A stretch of DNA of 9,136 nucleotides from an uncultured Alphaproteobacteria bacterium. Its GTDB lineage: Bacteria > Pseudomonadota > Alphaproteobacteria > Puniceispirillales > Puniceispirillaceae. Below are positions 6,098-9,136 of this stretch, one piece after another. Position 1 is the stretch's first letter, and each line of letters begins with the position of its first letter. The notes beneath the pieces were generated by a model. It was not told the DNA's origin, ran no database searches, and worked only from the letters and a program-made list of their open reading frames with translations. The translations under genes and the position numbers were made by a program. The stretch is from the NCBI GenBank assembly GCA_913031555.1, contig CAJWDO010000048.1, positions 1 through 9,136 of the forward strand, in the 5' to 3' direction.

Positions 6098-8178
6098 GAA
6101 GCGCCTCCGACATTGATCAGGATGTTGCCGTCAGGATCCGAAGCGGCGCTGTCCTCCGGCAGAATGAGGATCGTGCTGTCCATCTGTTCCAGAATGGCCG
6201 GCCCCTGAAGACGCATGTCGAGAGGCAGTTTTTCGCGCGTAAAGACTGGCGTGTCGCACCAGCCATCTCCGAACCAGACGCGCCGCGTTCCTGTCCGCGC
6301 CTCGGCCAGCGTCCTTGCGCGCTCGGAATTATCGATCAGTCCGGCAAGATCAACTTCGGCGCGGCGGCCGGTGACCGTCGTGTTGACGTTCACCACCTGA
6401 GCGCGAATCTCGGGAAGCCTGACCCGGAATCTGTTGAAATAAACCTCCTCGAAACGGTTCTGGATTTCGTCACGATCAAGCTTGTCACCATCCAGCGGCA
6501 CCTGAAGAAGATGCGTCTGTCCGGCAAACTGCATGTCGAGCGAGTGCTGGACGTTGATTTCCGAGATGTCCACCGGCTCCTGGCTGACCAGACCCGTCCC
6601 CTCGTCACGCTGGGCAGCGAGAATGCCGGTCAGCCGCGCCATCTCAAGGGTGGCCAGCGGCGCGTTGACGGTCTGCACGAAATCATGACGAAGATCGGCA
6701 ACGATACAGCCAAGGGCGTTGGTGATGCCGGGCCGCGCCGGCACAAGAACCTCGGGAATGCCGAGCTCGCCGGCCAGCGCCGAGGCGTGCAGCGGCCCGG
6801 CTCCGCCAAAGGCAAACAGCGAGAAATCGCGCGGGTCCTCGCCAAGCGAGACAGACACCATGCGGGTGGCGCCGGCCATGCGGGTGGTGGCTATGCGGAT
6901 CACCGCCGCCGCCGCACTCTCGGCATCGATTCCCAGCCTGTCGCCAAGCTCGGTCTGGAAAATCTGCCTGATCTGCGCCAGATCGACATTGCCTGGAACG
7001 GATTTGAGTTTGCCGACATCCAGCCTGCCAAGCAGCATGTTGGCATCGGAAATGGTCGGGCTTGTCCCGCCGCGGCCATAGCAGATCGGCCCCGGCGTGG
7101 CACCGGCACTCTGCGGCCCCACCTCGAGAAGGCCGGCCTCGTTGACCCGCGCAATCGACCCGCCACCGGCGCCGATGGTTCGGACATCAACCATCGGCAC
7201 ATGGATCGGCATTGCGTATTCGAGTTCGATCTCGTGTGAAACCGACGGCTCGCTGCCACGGATCAGCGCGACATCGGTCGAGGTCCCGCCCATATCATAG
7301 GTGATCAGATTGGGCCGACTCGCACGGCGGCCGGTATAGGCGGCTGCAATGACGCCGGAGGCCGGACCCGACATGACCGTCTTTGCCGCCTCGCGGACAA
7401 CACGGCTTGCCGAGACAGTGCCGCCATTGCCATTCATGACAAGAAGTTCACCGCCATAGCCGCCATCGCCAAGCTCCTTTGCCAGCCGCCCGATATAGCG
7501 TTCCAGAAGCGGCTGGACCGAGGCGTTCACCGCGGCGGTGACCCCGCGCTCGAACTCGCGGCTTTCCGACAGCAGTGAATGGCCGGTGGTGATGTAGTCA
7601 TTCGGCCAGAAGGAGGCGAGAATCTCCGCTGCCCGCATTTCATGATCCGGGTTGGCGTAGGCGTGAAGAAAATGCACGACAACCGATTCAACGCCGGCGG
7701 CAAGCAATTTCTCGCCGGCACGGCGCACCGCGTCCTCATCAAGCGGGGTCACGACGCGGCCGGCATAGTCAAGCCGTTCCGGCACCTCGAGGCGCAGGTC
7801 GCGCGGGATAATCGGCGTGAAATCGCCCTTCATGCCATAGGGTTGGGGACGGGTCCGGCGGCCAAGCTCCAGAACATCGCGGAACCCCGCCGTGGTGATC
7901 AGGCCGGTGCGACTGAGCTTGCGCTCAAGGACGGCGTTGGTCGTCGTCGTGGTACCGTGAATGACAAGGGCAACGTCGGAGAGCTTTGTCCCGGCTTCTT
8001 CCAGTGCCGCCATGACACCAAAGGCCTGATTGTCGATCGTGCTTGCCACCTTTGACAGGTGAACTGTGCCTGTCCGTGGATCAAGCCTGACAAGATCGGT
8101 AAAGGTGCCCCCGACATCAACACCGATCAGGTCGGCCCCGATCAGATCAGCTTGATGGGCTTGGTCGTGCGCCGTCAT
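6094..8178 (-). CDS. hyuA: Hydantoinase A/oxoprolinase family protein (HyuA-type ATP-binding subunit)
   Basis: ATP-using partner of HyuB, 694 residues. The N-terminal actin-like nucleotide fold begins with GVDVGGTFTD at 19-28 and HGTTTTTNA at 74-82. The central hydantoinase A domain has MSGPASG at 269-275, DMGGTSTDV at 295-303, TIGAGGGSIA at 334-343, QSAGATPGPICYGRGG at 356-371 and SDANMLLG at 377-384, followed by FGGAGP further on. These are the standard motifs of the family. I chose the ATG at 8178 because GGAGAAAGGG lies just upstream and the VGGTFTD motif then sits at the usual distance. An in-frame ATG at 8250 would add 24 residues that overlap the palindrome at 8223-8239 and resemble nothing in the family. 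Residues 11-19 repeat DLIG. The pair is probably transcribed from the region around that palindrome. Confidence 0.93.
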   Translation of the reverse strand: MTAHDQAHQADLIGADLIGVDVGGTFTDLVRLDPRTGTVHLSKVASTIDNQAFGVMAALEEAGTKLSDVALVIHGTTTTTNAVLERKLSRTGLITTAGFRDVLELGRRTRPQPYGMKGDFTPIIPRDLRLEVPERLDYAGRVVTPLDEDAVRRAGEKLLAAGVESVVVHFLHAYANPDHEMRAAEILASFWPNDYITTGHSLLSESREFERGVTAAVNASVQPLLERYIGRLAKELGDGGYGGELLVMNGNGGTVSASRVVREAAKTVMSGPASGVIAAAYTGRRASRPNLITYDMGGTSTDVALIRGSEPSVSHEIELEYAMPIHVPMVDVRTIGAGGGSIARVNEAGLLEVGPQSAGATPGPICYGRGGTSPTISDANMLLGRLDVGKLKSVPGNVDLAQIRQIFQTELGDRLGIDAESAAAAVIRIATTRMAGATRMVSVSLGEDPRDFSLFAFGGAGPLHASALAGELGIPEVLVPARPGITNALGCIVADLRHDFVQTVNAPLATLEMARLTGILAAQRDEGTGLVSQEPVDISEINVQHSLDMQFAGQTHLLQVPLDGDKLDRDEIQNRFEEVYFNRFRVRLPEIRAQVVNVNTTVTGRRAEVDLAGLIDNSERARTLAEARTGTRRVWFGDGWCDTPVFTREKLPLDMRLQGPAILEQMDSTILILPEDSAASDPDGNILINVGGAS

Positions 8179-8222
8179 CGGCCCTTTCTCCGGTATTGTT
8201 CGTATGCAAATGAGCGCCGAAT

Positions 8223-8239
8223 ATTGACAAATTGTCAAT
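8223..8239. promoter_or_regulatory. Perfect 17-bp palindrome between hyuA and the divergent membrane gene, probable operator
   Basis: ATTGACAAATTGTCAAT reads the same on both strands around a central A (8231). It sits 44 bases upstream of the hyuA start and 49 bases upstream of the divergent gene, in an AT-rich control region. Each arm also contains TTGACA, the -35 consensus, one for each direction, though the -10 partners are weak (for example TTTAAT at 8265-8270 for the plus-strand gene). A dimeric repressor bound here could control both genes. No regulator gene for it lies within the window. Confidence 0.6.
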
Positions 8240-8288
8240 TGGCTTTCCAAATCCGGGGATGGTGTTTAATTCCTCAAAATATCGGTCG

Positions 8289-9136
8289 ATGACGCGGTGT
8301 GTTGTGATGATCGGTGCACGGATCGGCGTGGCGATGGCCAGCCTTGCGCCGATGCCGGCCGCAGCGCATGCAACCGGTCAGAGCTTTGTCGCGCTGTTGC
8401 CGACAGGCCCCTATATGGCGATCGGCGTGATCATTGTCGCGCTCAGCATCCTGCTTCTGTGGTTTCTGCCGCACCGGTCGGCGGCGCGGTTGCTGCCAAG
8501 TCGCGATCTCGGACCGATTGCAGCGCCGCTGCTGGTTCGCAACGTCTCCAGCTTTGTGTTCTTCCTGCTGTTCTGCTGGCTTCTGTCGCGTGGATTCTTC
8601 GGCCCGCGCGACCCGCTTGAAAACCCGCTTGTGCTGGGGTTCTGGGTTGTCTTCTGGATGGCCTCGCCGATGGTGCAGGGATTCCTGTTTGATCTCTGGG
8701 GCTGGATGTCGCCCTGGCGCTGGCTTGTCGCGCCGTTGTCGGTGGCGGTGCCGCGCCCGCCACTGGCGCTGCCGGCCCGTCTCGGCGTCTGGCCGGCGGT
8801 CCTGCTGCTGCTGGTGTTCTCGATGTTCACCCTTGCCGACCCGGCCCCGGACGATCCTGCGCGGCTGGCAGGTGTCGGTGTTGCCTATCTGGCGGTGACG
8901 ATCGCCGGCATGGTGTTGTGTGGGCCCGGGCGATGGCTCCGCCAGGTCGAGATCTTTTCTGTGGTGATGGCGCATTTCGGCAGGCTGGCGCCGTTGGCGC
9001 GGCGTGGCAGGCGGGTGCGGCTCGGCTGGCCGGGATGGCAGTTGGCGCATGGCGCGCGCGGGGCGCGTGCGATCCCTGTTTTCATTCTGGTGCTGCTTGG
9101 CACCGGATCATTCGACGGCTTTAACGAGACCTTTGT
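8289..9136 (+). CDS. Multi-pass membrane protein resembling the 'fenitrothion hydrolase' family, C-terminus beyond the window
   Basis: The frame is open from the ATG at 8289 to the window end (282 codons plus two bases). Residues 1-27 look like a signal peptide ending in PAAAHA. Hydrophobic segments follow at about 42-60, 86-104, 114-135, 165-182, 194-211 and 262-273. Family-like features are the AHATGQ start of the mature part, the tryptophan-rich DLWGWMSPWRWL at 135-146, HFGRLAPLARRG at 229-240, and TGSFDGFNETF at the end. These resemble, from memory, membrane proteins that databases label fenitrothion hydrolase after FedA/FedB of Burkholderia. That name is unproven for most members and should not be read as a pesticide-degrading activity. 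No clear ribosome site is seen; in-frame ATGs at 8307 and 8334 are possible starts. It is divergent from hyuA and shares a palindrome with it. Confidence 0.72.
   Translation, partial: MTRCVVMIGARIGVAMASLAPMPAAAHATGQSFVALLPTGPYMAIGVIIVALSILLLWFLPHRSAARLLPSRDLGPIAAPLLVRNVSSFVFFLLFCWLLSRGFFGPRDPLENPLVLGFWVVFWMASPMVQGFLFDLWGWMSPWRWLVAPLSVAVPRPPLALPARLGVWPAVLLLLVFSMFTLADPAPDDPARLAGVGVAYLAVTIAGMVLCGPGRWLRQVEIFSVVMAHFGRLAPLARRGRRVRLGWPGWQLAHGARGARAIPVFILVLLGTGSFDGFNETF

Noticed and set aside
6229..6244. TTTTTCGC/GCGTAAAG, a third near-match to the LacI-type operator
   Set aside because: It lies inside the 3' part of hyuA, far from any promoter, and is explained by the codons there. The left half lacks the TTRAC pattern of the other two sites.
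8274..9050. 258-codon open frame on the minus strand opposite the membrane protein gene
   Set aside because: The product is a low-complexity Arg/Gln/His/Pro-rich sequence typical of the reverse of a GC-rich membrane protein gene. The plus-strand frame has hydrophobic segments and a signal peptide.

Overview
The window looks like a chromosomal piece of an alphaproteobacterium. The coding DNA is GC-rich and separated by AT-richer control regions. The start of a SmoE-type polyol-binding protein, the bacterial HtpG and the split HyuA/HyuB hydantoinase pair all fit that group. A marine lineage is possible but cannot be shown from this sequence. Six genes plus one partial start cover nearly all of it, and every gap between genes is shorter than 300 bases.

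Left part (1-2253): a sugar-alcohol uptake locus. The minus strand carries the first 69 codons of a periplasmic binding protein (SmoE-like, sorbitol/mannitol ABC transporter), cut by the window edge. Upstream of it on the same strand is a LacI-family regulator, and divergent from that is a P-loop kinase of the FrcK/YggC type. Near-identical 16-bp palindromes with a central CG lie in front of the binding-protein gene (275-290) and in front of the regulator (1522-1537). The simplest model is that the LacI-type protein represses both the transporter operon and itself, and that the kinase acts on the imported carbohydrate or a product of it.

Middle (2332-4215): htpG, the Hsp90 chaperone, on the minus strand and convergent with the kinase. 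A good match to a heat-shock (RpoH-type) promoter sits just upstream.

Right part (4334-9136): hyuA and hyuB on the minus strand overlap by four bases (ATGA) and encode the two subunits of an ATP-dependent hydantoinase/oxoprolinase-type enzyme of unknown substrate. A perfect 17-bp palindrome lies between hyuA and a divergent gene. That gene encodes a multi-pass membrane protein resembling the family often labelled 'fenitrothion hydrolase' and runs off the right edge.

I see no mobile element, CRISPR array, RNA gene or defence system. The most informative unannotated signals are the regulatory sites and an atypical hinge in the LacI-type regulator. I do not see clear evidence of a wholly new system.
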